Of a stretch of 64,000 nucleotides of DNA, positions 1 to 12,032 are shown piece by piece. The stretch covers positions 12,667,001 through 12,731,000 of the forward strand of contig NC_090295.1 in the NCBI RefSeq assembly GCF_037392515.1, read 5' to 3'. The notes under the pieces were generated by a model, which did not search any database, was not told where the DNA came from, and saw nothing but the letters and a program-made list of their open reading frames with translations. Origin of the DNA: Haliotis asinina (lineage: Eukaryota; Mollusca; Gastropoda; Lepetellida; Haliotidae). Position 1 is the stretch's first letter; every line of letters starts with the position of its first letter. A program made the translations under genes and the position numbers.

Positions 1-104
1 GTAGTTAAGATAGGGATAATGTTGTCTTTTGTGATGAAAGTTCTGGTCGACTTTTTTCGATTTGCTGCTCAAAGGATACCGTGAAACCTTTCTACCAACA
101 CCCC

Positions 105-255
105 TGGAGTAGTCTAGTGGTTAAAGCGTTCGCTCGTCTCGTCGAAGACCCTGGTTCGATTCCCACCTGAGTACATTGTATGAAGTCCATTACTGGTGTC
201 CCCCGCCGTGATATTGCTGAAATATTGCTAAAGGCGGCGTATAATCATCCCACGC
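105..255 (+). mobile_element. SINE-A (tRNA-derived)
   Basis: Head TAGTCTAGTGGTTAAAGCG resembles an A box and GGTTCGATTCC is a B box; body GTGTCCCCCGCCGTGATATTG; tail AAGGCGGCGTA. This is the reference example for SINE-A in this list. Confidence 0.85.
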
Positions 256-1489
256 CTCAAACAGCGAGAAATTTCACATGTAGGGTGGTATCACCACGTT
301 GAGGCACGACCTCGTGTATTTTCAAAGGAAATTTGACAAAGGAACGCGTTCGTCACCACTCGCCCCTTTCCGTATCCTCCAAGAAGACTCGATTCGCTAT
401 TCGACTTGTCCCAGAATACCACGGGTTGGTCACGAATGGAATTAAGGATGTGTTAACATGTTAAATGGTCACCTTCTTCCAGCGGCCCTAACTCTGTATG
501 GCGGTAATTGGGTTTTTCTTGGCTTGACTTGATACGCACATTTTATTGCGAAATAGTTTCGGTAGGAGATGGAATTATGTCTACAAGACATTCATGAGTT
601 TTCACAGTTCGTAAAAACAGACCAAGTTTCTTATGTGTACGTCTAACTTTTAAAGGTAACCAACCTAGTACATGTGCCAGACCGAATTTCATTACCAATA
701 TGCTGAACAGATTTGATCATGATTTTTGGTTAGCTTAATATCTGAGGTGTCCAGAAATGGTTGATGGACCTTCAGATCACTTTGCCAAATGCCATTTTGG
801 TGACCATCTTTAAATGTGGCCGCCAGTTTTCTCTTCAAATAGAGGGGGTTAGGAAATCCGCCATAACTCTACACAGGATTGAGCAATTGATGTGCAAATG
901 GGCTCAAAATGTTTCTAATAAAATTCCGCATCTCCTGATACATGCTTTGTTTTGTTTAATTAAAATTACCTGCTTCATATTTGCAAAATACTTTGAAAAA
1001 AAGTGTTACTTTAGATAGACATATCATGGCCTTTGGGACTAAACATAAGAAGGAAAATCGTGAAAAAATGAAAAAAATAACAATTCCCGTCATATTTTCA
1101 TCATTGCGGGCGTTAAAGTGTTACATTTGTCCTTTTATTTCCCTGCACTATAAAACGTTTAGTGTTTCCGTACTTATCAAAATCAGTGTGTGGGGATTCG
1201 GAGCGGTGGGGTGGGGTAGGGTGTCACCATCCTCGTGAAATGAGTGAAATGTCAATACTTTGATCCGAAAATAATATGTAAACAAATCCTAAGGGGACTA
1301 CCTAGGGCCATATGATTGATTAATGCGCTTGTGTATGGCATGGCATGTTATGGTCTGTGATATTCGTGATCGCCACTCAAAACTCGAAGTGAATCGTGTC
1401 TTCCCAGTTTTGATTCAAACCACATACCCCACATCGCCCTTACAAGTAAGAGTCGCAAGACCTCGGAACTAAAAGCTAGCAACTTCCAG
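256..1489. other. No gene seen
   Basis: AT-rich DNA with only short chance frames. 290-440 holds CGTCACCACTCGCC, AAGAAGACTCG and GGTTGGTCACGAATG, phrases that recur at 51832-51875 and 53355-53385, so it is part of a dispersed repeat. Confidence 0.5.
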
Positions 1490-1655
1490 GGGGCTGTGGG
1501 GTAGATTACGGGTTAAAACATCTGCTCACCAGACCCAGGTTCGATTCCACACGTGGGCACAATGTGTGAAGCCCATTTCCGGTGTCCCCAGTCGTGACGT
1601 AGTTGGAATATTGCTGAAAGCGGCGTAAACCTTCCTCACTCACTCAATCAATGAA
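1490..1655 (+). mobile_element. SINE-A
   Basis: B box GGTTCGATTCC, body GAAGCCCATTTCCGGTGTCC, tail GCGGCGTAAAC plus CACTCACTCA. Confidence 0.85.
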
Positions 1656-2084
1656 CTTCCAAGAAGACCTCGAGTAATTCTGTGATATATACCCACAAGA
1701 GAGGTAAACCGCCCGTCTCGCAGTGTAGTGACAATCAGCAGTGACACCAGGTGTTCACGGGAAGGGTAAGGGTGTCCCGAGTGTACAACACCAGTAAAGC
1801 TTATCTCCGACATACTCTTGATGTTCTCATAACAATGGAGTGTCGTGATCTGTCACCGAATACGACAAAGGCGTGTGTGGTTATCTTTCCATTGTATATA
1901 CTTCATCAGGTCCACTGAAACTTAATCGCTTGTCTTATGACTGGATTATTGCTGTCACGAGTCGAGAGTGGACAGTTCCCTTTCAAACATATGACCGTGT
2001 GACCACTCATATAGACAAACAGAAGCTACAACTACAGGGAAACGGACTGATTCCTGAACTGGACAAAAACTTTATACTTGAAAG
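1656..2084 (+). other. Probable promoter and 5' UTR of copy 1
   Basis: Between a SINE-A and the copy 1 ATG. The 79-codon frame at 1873-2112 overlaps the start in another frame and has no family resemblance. No TATA box or acceptor is convincing. Confidence 0.35.
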
Positions 2085-5000
2085 ATGCCGGGTGGTAGAA
2101 AATCTCAGATGAATGTCCAAAACGACAAGCATCCAATAATATCTCCAGCTGACGAAAGTGATTTTGAAAATTCCGGCCGTTATCGTGGTACCGGAAACGT
2201 GTACCCGCCATTGCCTCCAAAAGAAACCGGACCAGTTGACATCGTAACGCTCCTACGTGTCCCCAATGAACCCCAAACTAGGACAACGGGGAAACTGGGG
2301 CTCTCAAGAGGGGCGTTAACCGTCTTCATCGCCGTTATTAACGTTGTCGCCAATGTCCTCATGAACGTCTCGCTTCCCGTGTTTGCCGGGACGATGGACC
2401 ACGTTGGTGGAGACACCTTTGTTGTTCTGTTGGTGTCGTCCCTGTGGTTTCCTGTAATCTTCGCCGTTATGACTTTAGTCATGAAATACCAAACTGGAAT
2501 CAGCCTCTCGTCCTTCAAACCGACCGCAAACTGGAAAATTTTGTTAACGGTGGGGTTCGCTACTACCATGAACGGGGTTCTTATTGTGTTTGCAAGTCCC
2601 CCAAGTCGCACGCCGCCATATCTGCAAGGTATCCTAGCAACCACCGTCATACCCTATACAGTTGTAGGCCGGTTTTTCATCCTCAGAAAAGGTAATTCGT
2701 AAATCTGTTGGATTTTTTTTTATTTTGGGGCTTGTTTTTTTGTTTGTTTTTGTTTGTTTTGTTTTGTTTTGTTTTGTTTTGCTTTGTTTTTGTTTGTTTT
2801 ATTTCAGAAGATAATGTCGCAGGTTATGTAATGACATCGTGACTACACAATTTTCCTCATGAGGTACACAGGTATGAAGGGGAGATTTAAATGGAACTGA
2901 GTGAACGCCATATGTCATTTGGAGCTTTCTGGTAGCCTAATGGTTAAAGTGTCTGTTCGTCACATGGATACAGTGCGTGAAATCCATTTTAGTTCTCCCC
3001 ACTCACTCACTCACTCACTCAGATGGTATATCGCTGAGGAGTGGCATGAAAATTTCCAAAATGTATTTTTGTCAAATTTAGAACATGCAACCACCGAGAA
3101 TGGACACGCACTCGGCTCAGTACTGTCCGTCGTAACCATGTACATCGGTGTTAAGATCTTCAGCGACCCATGCTTGTCATAAGAGGCAACTAACGGGATC
3201 GGGTATTCAGGCCTGCTAACTTGGCGTATGTCATAGTATCCCGATTGCCTGGATCGATGTTCATGATGTTGATCACTTGATTTTCTGGGCGCTAAAAACA
3301 AACCAAACCCAATACTTAGCCATAACGTTTGTCACGAATGCCTGAGTTCCACGTTTGCTGTTGATATAAATATGTCGAGTCACGGACTGTGCGTGTGTAC
3401 ATGAATAAACATATCGGGATCCAGGAGTGTTTGGGTTGTGTACGTCATTTGTACATTGTCACATGTATACAAAGGGAGATAACACATATCCAACTGTTGA
3501 GGTTAATCCGTCTTGTCATTATGTGAAGGTTATAATATACTGAGGGACAAAAATAAGGGATCACATGAAAGCAATAGTGTTGCTTTATGTTTTTTCAAAG
3601 GTCTTCTTCCAAAGCTTGCGTATCGCATTGCTTGTGAAGAAATCTGGAAAGAAAATAAAAGAACATTCGTGCTTTCATGTGATCCCTTATTTTTTCCCTC
3701 AGTATATTTGACTGACAGTAAATGATATGAGCCAATGGTCCAGACACAGACTCGACTGACTACCTGTAATTAAAACAATATTCAGTTTAAAACAACTTAG
3801 CGCAAACGCGCGCACCCGGACGGAGAGAGGAATACGGGAGTAATTTAGAATGTAGAATTGTAAATATATAGCGTTATTGCCTGAAAAAAAGTCATTCCAA
3901 AAGTCGGTGTTTGCAAGGAAGGGCAAGCATATTATACTCAACGGTGAACTCCCGTCGCTCTCGCAGTTAGTATCGAACAGTGTTACTGTTAGTAGCATGA
4001 CGTCACCAACCAACCGCTTTACAACCGTGCAAGAGGAATATGCCACTCAGGCATCTATAAACTGGTTTCCCACATATGGATAATCCATTGAGTGTGAAAC
4101 ATGCATTCCAGTGGCACGACGGCTTGTTTTGTGATTTCATTGTAAAATGTTGCGATGTGTTTGCGTTCAGTTGCGTTGTCAGTGTGAAACGAGAGATGTG
4201 GTAATGCTGAGGTACACTTGACTATGTTTGGCTTCTTGCCGGATCCCAAATGCGTAGACTGAAGCTCATACTGCTGATCATTGGATTGTCTTGTCCATAC
4301 GCGATTATTCGTGTAATATGCTGGAATGTTGCTGAACGCAGCGTTAAAAAAGAAACAATGCGAAAAAGGCTGACAAAAATACTGTAGACTGAGTAACTCT
4401 CCCCCGTTCCCTGTCGTAATGTTGCTGGATTGCTAAAAGCGGCGTAAAAATTAACTCACTCGTAGCGGTTTTACATATACATATACGCAGCATGTGAAAC
4501 GTACACGTGGACGGCTCTCTCCATTCCTGTGGATAAATGAGTGCCCAAACAATTGAATACATTTTTCTTTCTCTAGGTATCAGCCTCCGACGCCTGGTTT
4601 GTACGGGAATAGTTCTCATCGGCCTCTTCATCACGGTGGAGCCCCAGATTTGGGGGCTGGAAGGGAGTGGGGATACAGGGTCCGGAAGCACAGGAAACGT
4701 ACTGTGGCCTTTTATATTTGCACTGGGGTTCTTGCCAGCAGGTTTAAGCAGCGTCTTCGTGGAGAAGGCGCTCCATGGAACCCAGGTTAGATATTGTCAT
4801 GTGTGTCACATTTATACCTGTCTAACCAGTTTATTTTGTTTTCTTCAAATGTGTTTTTTTTTTATTTTACCTAAAAACGCTTCGTTACAATATTCTTTTG
4901 CTGTATTGGTACTCTATTCTATTGCTTTGTTGTATGAATAAACTCATTTCCCAAAGGGGTAATAATTCAGATATTTCGCGAAGCTGGCAAGTGCAATGAA

Positions 5001-6616
5001 CGCGGTCGCTCTTCACACAGGGGACACAGGGGACACAGGGGACACAGGGGTAGCGTTTTGTCTAAACGTTCGTTCGTTACGTCGAAGGTGCAGGTTCGAT
5101 CCCCACATGGATAAAATATGAGAAGCAAAATTTCTGGTGTCACTCGCTGTTGTATTACTGGAAAAAACACCTCGCTCTTCACAACGATTCCGGGCCTCAC
5201 CTGACACATGTAAGAGTTCACAGAGATGAGGACTTACTCGTAGTTACCTCTCCGATTGTAATCTTCAAACATTAAAAGCGGAGGTGTAGATGATTGTTCA
5301 TGCCATTAGCCACTGTATTGTCTGGCCCATGCACACGCACACAGGAAACTACGGTTTTAACGAATGCAGTGGGCCACCAGTTTTTATGTGATATAGTTCA
5401 TTACTCCGTCACGCATTTCTACGCAAAATGTACCGTTAGCATGCGATAAAAAACAGTCCGCTATATCTACCAGTTCGTAAACTTATTAACTTTAGTTTTA
5501 GACAAATTTGACTTAAATTCTGATGTAAGTACAGCAACGATGGATGTGCTTTATGTATGTCGTGTCTGTTTCAGTCAGAATCACTAAACTTCATTATGTG
5601 GACACAAGTCTATCAGCTGATAACTCTCCTGCCGTTATTCTGGGTGGATTTCATTCCCCATTTTGGAATGGTATGTCGGTACAAATAGTTTGTAGCACCT
5701 TCTCGCACGCACATTCGTTTTGTATCACACAAAGCACGTGAAGATCCGAGTTCGAATTGGTATCCCGTAACCCATGTTTGTCGTAAAGTAAAGTTTGTCG
5801 GGTGGTCAGGTTCGCTGATTTGGTTGACATATGTCATCGTATCCCAATTGCTCAGAACGATGCTCAAGTTGTTGGTAACTTTATTGGTGAAGACTTGATT
5901 ATCTACAGACACCGGCAAGTAGCTGTAATCTTGCTGAGTGCGACATTAAACATATCACACGCACGCACGCACTCATGCACGCTCGCACACTTGTATTATT
6001 GTATCACAAAATACCACGACTTTCAGGATTATGTGTTTAGAACTGTATATGTGCATGTGTTTGGGTTTAACTTTGTCACTGCGCCAGTGAGCACCTGTCG
6101 ATGGATACTTGACGCTTCTGAAATCGATTAGTATTATGTGTCATTAGTGTTATTATTAGGACAAAATCAATTTTATAATTCCCTGTTTGGTTTCAGGCTG
6201 CTTCAATCCAGGAGTTTGGTGGTATTCTAGGAACTGGACTTCGATGCTGCTTCAGCTCAGACCCCGGATGTAACGGCTTATGGTGGAAACTCTGGTTGTT
6301 TCAGATTGGCTATTCCTTCGGGAATCTCTTCCAATTTCTATTAATAGAATACGCAGAGGGAGCTGTTTATGCGGTTGTCGTCCAATCAATGGTGACTCCC
6401 TTGGCAACGTTGTTCTGGACCCTGTTCAAGTTTGACGTCCAAAACAACCATTTCTATTGGTCCCCGGAGTTCAACATTACCACGGCCTTCACCTTGGGCG
6501 GTCTCCTCATCATCGTGCCAACCGTAATTATGTACAACTACTTCAGCAAACAAGACGCCAAGGAGAAAGAACTGAAAGAGGCACATGTTCGTGACATCAT
6601 TGACAATCACATGTAA
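2085..6616 (+). CDS. CRT-like transporter, copy 1 (diverged paralogue, 4 exons, 443 aa)
   Basis: Exons 2085-2691, 4577-4785, 5575-5670 and 6197-6616 join to 1332 bases with GT-AG introns of phases 1, 0 and 0. An in-frame TGA directly precedes the chosen ATG; Met9 is the only near alternative. About ten hydrophobic helices are visible (roughly residues 78-100, 113-134, 149-171, 178-200, then two in exon 2, one in exon 3 and three in exon 4), the layout of the drug/metabolite superfamily. Family marks are SRTPPYLQ before helix 4, WPFIFALGFLP in helix 6, FWVDFIP at the end of helix 7 and YWSPEFNITT before helix 10. Length is close to PfCRT (424 aa). A D-x-x-x-L-L signal (52-57) and loop cysteines 321, 322 and 329 fit a sorted endomembrane carrier. 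Substrate unknown. Much diverged from copies 2-4 (shorter loop in exon 2, different N-terminus). The family call rests on remembered sequences. Confidence 0.85.
2712..2806. repeat. T-rich (GTTTT)n tract
   Basis: Poly-T and GTTTT units directly after the exon 1 donor of copy 1. Confidence 0.85.
2925..3022 (+). mobile_element. SINE-A, internally deleted
   Basis: Head TAGCCTAATGGTTAAAG, then a deletion to GTGCGTGAAATCCATTTTAG and a CTCA run; the B box is lost. Confidence 0.7.
3164..3295 (+). mobile_element. SINE-B fragment
   Basis: CCCATGCTTGTCATAAGAGG, AACGGGATCGGGT and GATGTTGATCACTTGATTTT, ending before the usual tail. Confidence 0.75.
3536..3706. mobile_element. MITE with ~38-bp terminal inverted repeats
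   Basis: Left end TATACTGAGGGACAAAAATA (onward to 3574) matches the complement of the right end (3669-3706), both continuing through AAGGGATCACATGAAAGC. About 171 bp, TA at both borders, as expected for Tc1/mariner-mobilised elements. Noncoding. Confidence 0.8.
4225..4463 (+). mobile_element. SINE-B tail followed by SINE-A tail
   Basis: 4225-4355 is a decayed SINE-B 3' half (GATCATTGGATTGTCTTGTC to GCAGCGTTAAA); 4400-4463 is a SINE-A 3' end (GCTAAAAGCGGCGTAAAAAT). In intron 1 of copy 1. Confidence 0.6.
5018..5053. repeat. 10-bp tandem repeat x ~3.5 (ACACAGGGG)
   Basis: GGGGACACAG repeated, abutting a SINE-A head. Confidence 0.8.
5054..5175 (+). mobile_element. SINE-A, 3'-truncated
   Basis: AACGTTCGTTCGTTACGTCG, B box GGTTCGATCCC, body TTCTGGTGTCACTCGCTG. 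In intron 2 of copy 1. Confidence 0.75.
5743..5955 (+). mobile_element. SINE-B
   Basis: Head GAGTTCGAATTGG looks like a B box. Then CCATGTTTGTCGTAAAG, GGGTGGTCAGGTTCGCTGAT, ACGATGCTCAAGTTGTTGG and TTGCTGAGTGCGACATTAAA. In intron 3 of copy 1. Confidence 0.8.
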
Positions 6617-6681
6617 ATCAAAGAATCAGCAGAACAGAATGGATTTCCTTGAAGCCCTCATGTCCAGTACCAGTGATAAAT

Positions 6682-6811
6682 ATATACTGAACAGCAAAAG
6701 AAGCGCAACTCTTGCTTTTTGTCAAGTTTTTAATGAGAGATAAACATGAAAGCTTACTTTCATGAGATTCATTTTTTCGAAAAGTACGTTTCTTTTGCTA
6801 TTCAGTGTATA
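6682..6811 (+). mobile_element. Short MITE, 130 bp, family shared with 53932-54058
   Basis: Ends TATACTGAACAGCAAAAGAA and its near complement, TA borders, no coding capacity. The interior (GTCAAGTTTTTAA, TTTTTTCGA) matches the element at 53.9 kb in opposite orientation. It lies just after the copy 1 stop and may be within its 3' UTR. Confidence 0.8.
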
Positions 6812-7604
6812 CCATATAATGTGTACAGAGTATGAGGTTGGACACGCATAATTTACGATGCTTAGATTTTGATAGATTTTGCTAAAAACAATAGGTTATT
6901 TCTACAGGTAGACTGCAACTGCTATATAAATTGATGTTTTGATGGACACTCCCAAAAATAACGACTCACATATTTGACTGTATAAACATCGTAAATCCAT
7001 CTTCAATTTCACTGACATTGATCAGTACACCATCGATCTATTTAATAATTACAAGAAAAACGAGTCACTTTAACATTTGATTTGAGTGAGATCTGTTTGC
7101 GAAACACATCTAAAATGTTCTTCGTACGTTTTAAATAGAATTCAGAACACGACAATTTTGAACATGAACAACGGAGCGAGTTCTGTGGATGTAAAACTTC
7201 TTAATGACGGCATGAGAAGAAACATCGAAACGTCGCTCAAATTGATAATAAGGAAGTCGTATATTCATAGAACCCTCACCGTTGTTAATCACACCAAGTT
7301 CTATATGCAACTAAAAAATTGACCATTACAACTGAATTTTGTCAGCGCTGTAGTAAAACCATGGGAACGTGTACCTTTTAGAATCACATTTAAGGTAGAG
7401 GATAATCATCTGGATACATAATTCAGAACGCGACCTATCAAGAAATCACTACAATTGCTAACTTCACTGACATTTTGGACGTATGTAAGTGACAATAATG
7501 GCAAGGTGTTTTATGTATGAAGCATTCTTAATAATATATATTACAGAAGTTGTCATTTGCGAAGTATTTTTTCAATATAGCTAATTAACGATATTGTACA
7601 CGTT
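6812..7604. other. No gene seen
   Basis: AT-rich DNA after the MITE; the 78-codon frame at 7086 looks like chance. Confidence 0.5.
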
Positions 7605-7772
7605 TGGCGGGGGCGGTTGGGTAGCCTCGATGTTAAACCGTTCGCTCGTCACGCCGAAGACCTGGGTTACAATGTCCACATGGGCACAGTTCTTGAAGCC
7701 CATTTCTGGTTTCCCCCTGTCGCTACATTGTAGAAATATTGCTGCAAGCGGCGTAAAACCACACTCACTCAC
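7605..7772 (+). mobile_element. SINE-A
   Basis: TAGCCTCGATGTTAAACCG, GCTCGTCACGCCGAAGACCT, GAAGCCCATTTCTGG and GCGGCGTAAAACC plus a CTCA run. Confidence 0.85.
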
Positions 7773-8082
7773 ATGTTTTGTCGCATTGCCAGCGAGTCGT
7801 TATTTATTATGGTGGATAAAGACCCACATGACAATGTCAGAGCTATAAATACAACGTTACATCTGTTCCGACCATAAAATGTTGAACCCATGTATAAAGA
7901 TGACCAGGCAGATTAATAACAAACCAGGTCACATGTATGTCAAGTACAGGTTTGATCCGGCGGAGCACATCGGGTTACATGTAAATCAAGCACAGGTCAC
8001 ATGCAGGGCAAACCAAGGTGTATATGTATCAATCACAGATCAGAGCCGTGGCGCAACAGGTCACATTCATTTATATAATATA

Positions 8083-8243
8083 TAATGTAAGCATGAGACG
8101 GATGGTCCCTTGCATCACACACGTGACACAGTGTAAGCGAGTCGTCCGTGCTGCATGAGTGCATCGGTTTCGTTTTGTCTACTGCCCTGTCTTGAATAAT
8201 GTTTTCTGTGCCGGCCGGCGCCTATATATACCTGATAATAAGA
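8083..8243 (+). repeat. Dispersed repeat ending GTGCCGGCCGGCGCC, copy a
   Basis: Aligns to 39363-39560 (CGGATGGTCCCTT, GCATCACAC, GTCCGTGCT, GTGCCGGCCGGCGCC). This could be a solitary LTR fossil, but no internal region is seen and the family is unknown. Confidence 0.45.
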
Positions 8244-8401
8244 TACGTACAAAATTATATATTTATAAACTATATTTGTACGTGTGGTGTTGCTGAACTC
8301 AAGGACTGTGGCACGTGATATTTCATAATTGTGTGATATTTTATATTGTTACTCGCCCGTTTGAAGAACTGCCGTGTAATATTTTTAAGGCAATGTCACT
8401 A

Positions 8402-9562
8402 TAAGTGTAACGCAATTTTTCAGGGAATATTCATTTGCAGAAGCCCGAGGTCTTCCATTAACTTCCATTAACCAAAGACCGAGTGCTCCTGCTAATGATA
8501 ATGCCCTGAAAAATAGCGTTACCGTTATTATAGCTAAAATGAACTGTTACAGAATTTTTAATAAAACAAGAACAAAAACAACGACATCGGTTTAGAAGCA
8601 TTTACTGCCAACAACAAACGACGGAGGTCACTGACACACTTTTTACAACTATAGACACGTCATAGATCAACACAGATGATGTCACTATTGAGGGTGACGA
8701 CATTCGACCTTGACCTTTGCCCATACTACCAGCCGCCATTGTTTTCAGTGATGAACAACGATATTTTCATTGCTGTATGTTGTCATTTATGGTACAATTG
8801 TTATGGTTGGCACAGGCAGGAAAGTGCATAATACAGGTACATGTGACGAATGTGAGCCAGATATATGGCCAAAAATGAACTCTTGTTCAAACGAGCCGTA
8901 GGTGATTGAACTTCAACAGCTGAGCTAGTTATGACGTCACCTAACAACGGGCTTGATAATGGCCCGTCGTCAAACTTTTTGCGGGCCATTATCAAGCCCG
9001 TTGTTAGGTGACGTCATAACTAGCTCAGCTGTTGAAGTTCAATCACCTACGGCTCGTTTGAACTTGGGTTCATCACTGACCATATATCTGGCTCACATTC
9101 GTCACATGTACCTGTGCCATTACGCACTTTCCTGCCTGTGCCAACCATAACAAGTGTACCATAAATGACAACATACTGCAATGAAAATATCGACTTGTAG
9201 TCTAACGTTGTTGATCACTGAAAACAATGGTGGCTGGTAGTATGGGCAAAGGTCAAGGTCGAATGTCGTCACTCTCTAAAGTGACTTCATCTGTGTTGTT
9301 CTATGAAATATCTATATTTGTAAAAAGTGTGTCAGTGACCTCCGTCGTTTTGTTGTTGGCAGTAAATGCTTTTAAACCGATGCCGCTGTTTTTATTCTTA
9401 TTTTATTAAACAGTCTGTTCGTTTTAGCTATAATAACGGTAACGCTATTTTTCAGGGCATTATCATTTGCAGAAGCCCTCGGTCTTTTCAACTGCCCTCC
9501 TTCGTTAATGAAAGACCTCGGGCTTCTGCAAATGATAATGCCCTGAAAAATAGCGTTACCCT
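8402..9562. mobile_element. Foldback element, ~1.16-kb near-perfect palindrome
   Basis: Two arms of about 570 bases meet at a 15-base loop (8967-8981). The inner arms (8880-8966 and 8982-9065) are almost identical inverted copies holding GTGACGTCATAACTAGCTCA. Each outer end is itself a small palindrome bounded by AACGCTATTTTTCAGGGCAT and its complement (8406-8522 and 9439-9561). No transposase is inside. The two similar minus and plus frames at 8801-8995 and 8953-9150 are this symmetry, not genes. Class undetermined. Confidence 0.9.
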
Positions 9563-10263
9563 TATAATACATGGTGGTAGAGCGAACTGTATTTCTTTTC
9601 TAATAAGGTGCCGTATTTAATCATTTCTAAGCATAATTTCGATCAATCTATGGCAGAAAACAAACGACGGTGTCTGTGACCTAAATTAAGAATCCTCGCA
9701 CAGGGCTAATTGACGCGCTCTTCTTTTGACGTGTCAGCCCCCTACGTTAGGACAAACGTTACTAGAAAAACAAATGATGAACAGTTTGGTGAAAGTTTAT
9801 GTTTGGGTTAAATATCTTCTCTAGATCATTCTAATTACATCTGTGATTCCCTTAAACCATACAAGGCAAAATGACCGTCTCATTTCTACTAGCAACGAAA
9901 GTTTAGATCAGTACATTCAGCTGAAGCTGACTATAGTCATGCGACATTCCACGATTGCATTGTGGGAATGTAAACATTGCAAACATGACCGTGTCCCTGT
10001 AAAGTTTTGAGTCGAACTTTGGGGCATTTTATCGTTCGGAAAACATACACATAATGTTTCCAACGGTGATGTTAGCTGTGTGATGCAACTGCAAACCAAG
10101 AAACGGGATGCGACGAAGCAGTTTACTGTGGGAGGCTGTACGAGGCGATGGCAACTGACATCCATCGTGACGTCAGTTACATTGTGACGTAATGCAAAAA
10201 GTACACATTTTCGTCTGATAAAGTATTGTCGGCGCCTTTGATCTTTCACCGAAGCGTCTTAGA

Positions 10264-10472
10264 AACTAGTGTAATACCGCTTGACGTATGACGTCAAGTT
10301 CTAAGTTCAAAGTTGTGACGTCACAATGCTAATGTCGCTGTCGCAATTTAAAAGACTTGACTCGCGGAAAGCTGAGAGTCCTCACACTGTAGGCAGTTTC
10401 GCCGCAGTTTTTGTCAATTTGTGCTGGCGAGTAATAAACAGAATACTAAACTCGCTTCCGTGAAATACCGAG
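10264..10472 (+). repeat. CRE-rich dispersed repeat, copy a
   Basis: Holds GTATGACGTCA, TGTGACGTCACAATGCTAAT, TTGACTCGCGGAAAGCTGAG and ACTAAACTCGCTTCCGTGAA. Shared with 42500-42708 and 63003-63160. Confidence 0.75.
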
Positions 10473-11276
10473 CGCGTGTGTGTAAAAAGTATTATGTTTG
10501 AATATAAGTGGTTAATACAATTGCCACATCAGCTAAAGCCTAGTGTTATCACTGAGTGTTTATTATTTCTTTTCATATTATTTCTAAATCGGCAGGCAAT
10601 GAACTGACTATATTTAAATATTTGACATTTTGAATCACCAACTTACAAATCATGTGATTTTTGATATTTTGAGGTTGAGTAACATACTGGATGTATTTTT
10701 TTCATGATAAAAAATACAGTCAACTTCACTCTGTCTCAACTTCAATGGAAAATCTATAAAGCTATCCTGACCCGATGTTACACTCACACAAGGCATGATA
10801 TGACAGCTCAACAGTGCCGCCTTGGACGTATGATAACAGTCATGTTATCAAATATCACATTATACACACATGCTGCATATCAAGTCACGTGGAATGCGAT
10901 ATTGACTGTGACTAGACTTAAATTTAGTCTCTGAAACGAAAAACAGTTTGTGACATAACCCTACAAAACAGGGGAGGTCAGTCAGACAACATCTTTATTT
11001 TGATAGTGTGCCTGATATATTACAAGCTCCAGTCACCGTAGGGAATTCAGCAATATCTGAACAAACCCCAAGATTTCGGGGACTATAGAAGATATCACGA
11101 CTCATCAACCTATCAGAGGTCTGCATGAACACTTTGGAATATTTCCGTTTCACTTTGCAATTGTTGTGCAGCGATTAATTACCTTACAGGCTTTGTTTGT
11201 TACTCCAGAACGCTCACATTTCTAATGGAGCTTGAGTACCATTTGGATAAACGTCAGAGTTAAAAACGTACGCAGT

Positions 11277-11425
11277 AGTAGGGTACCTTAGTGGCTGCAG
11301 ATTTCGCTCGTCACACCGAAGACCTGGGTCGATTCCCCGCATGGGTACGTGGTATGGAGCATGTTTCTGGTATCCCCTGCCGTGACTGCTGGAATATTAC
11401 TTAGCGGCGTAAAACTAAACTCACC
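11277..11425 (+). mobile_element. SINE-A
   Basis: TAGTGGCTGCAGATTTCGCT, CACACCGAAGACCTGGGTCG and TTAGCGGCGTAAAACTAAAC. Confidence 0.82.
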
Positions 11426-11882
11426 AAAAAATACCATTAATCCAGTCACCGGAACGGACTAGTCGCTGCATTCCATTGCATAGGTGGTCGGGAATATTTC
11501 TAGACCTTAACCCGGAGATAGATATTTATTCTATTACTATTACTATTCTATTATCATATGACACTTACGTTGCTGAAACTGTGAAATACTGAGTCAGGTA
11601 TTGTTGGCAAAATTAAATCTATAATTAGTTACTTCTCCCTTCTGTGAAATTGTGATGTACCTGCATGAACATTATTCGGTAATAAACAAACATTATACAT
11701 ACATTTAATAGTTATGCTTCTGACTGCCGCATAAAACAGTATGTTTAAACTCACGCAGGCAGACCCATTCACAAACTTACTTAAGTAACTATACATGCAT
11801 AAACACTTGCGCAGTCGTACACAGCCTCTTGTTAATACACATGGACCAGTACGTTATGCGTCTCAACCCCACAGAAGCTTCA

Positions 11883-12032
11883 ACAAGGCGGTGGAAACGC
11901 GTTAGCTCGTTTCGCCAAAGACCCGGGTTCGATTCCCCACATGGGTACAATGTGAGAAGCCCACTCCAAGTGTCCCCTCCGTGATATTGCTGAAATATTG
12001 CTAAAAGAAGCTGAAAGCCATACTCACTCAAC
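11883..12032 (+). mobile_element. SINE-A upstream of copy 2
   Basis: GGTTCGATTCCCCACATGGG and GATATTGCTGAAATATTGCT, ending 236 bases before the copy 2 ATG. It replaces DNA that copies 3 and 4 keep. Confidence 0.82.

Noticed and set aside
1873-2112. Upstream coding exon of copy 1
   Set aside because: A different frame overlapping the copy 1 start, with no donor and no counterpart in the other copies.
2180-2650. 156-codon minus-strand frame
   Set aside because: It lies antisense to exon 1 of copy 1 and shows no family resemblance; the exon 1 frames of copies 2-4 have similar shadows.
8801-9150. Two similar 64-65 codon proteins on opposite strands
   Set aside because: They are mirror readings of the foldback palindrome.
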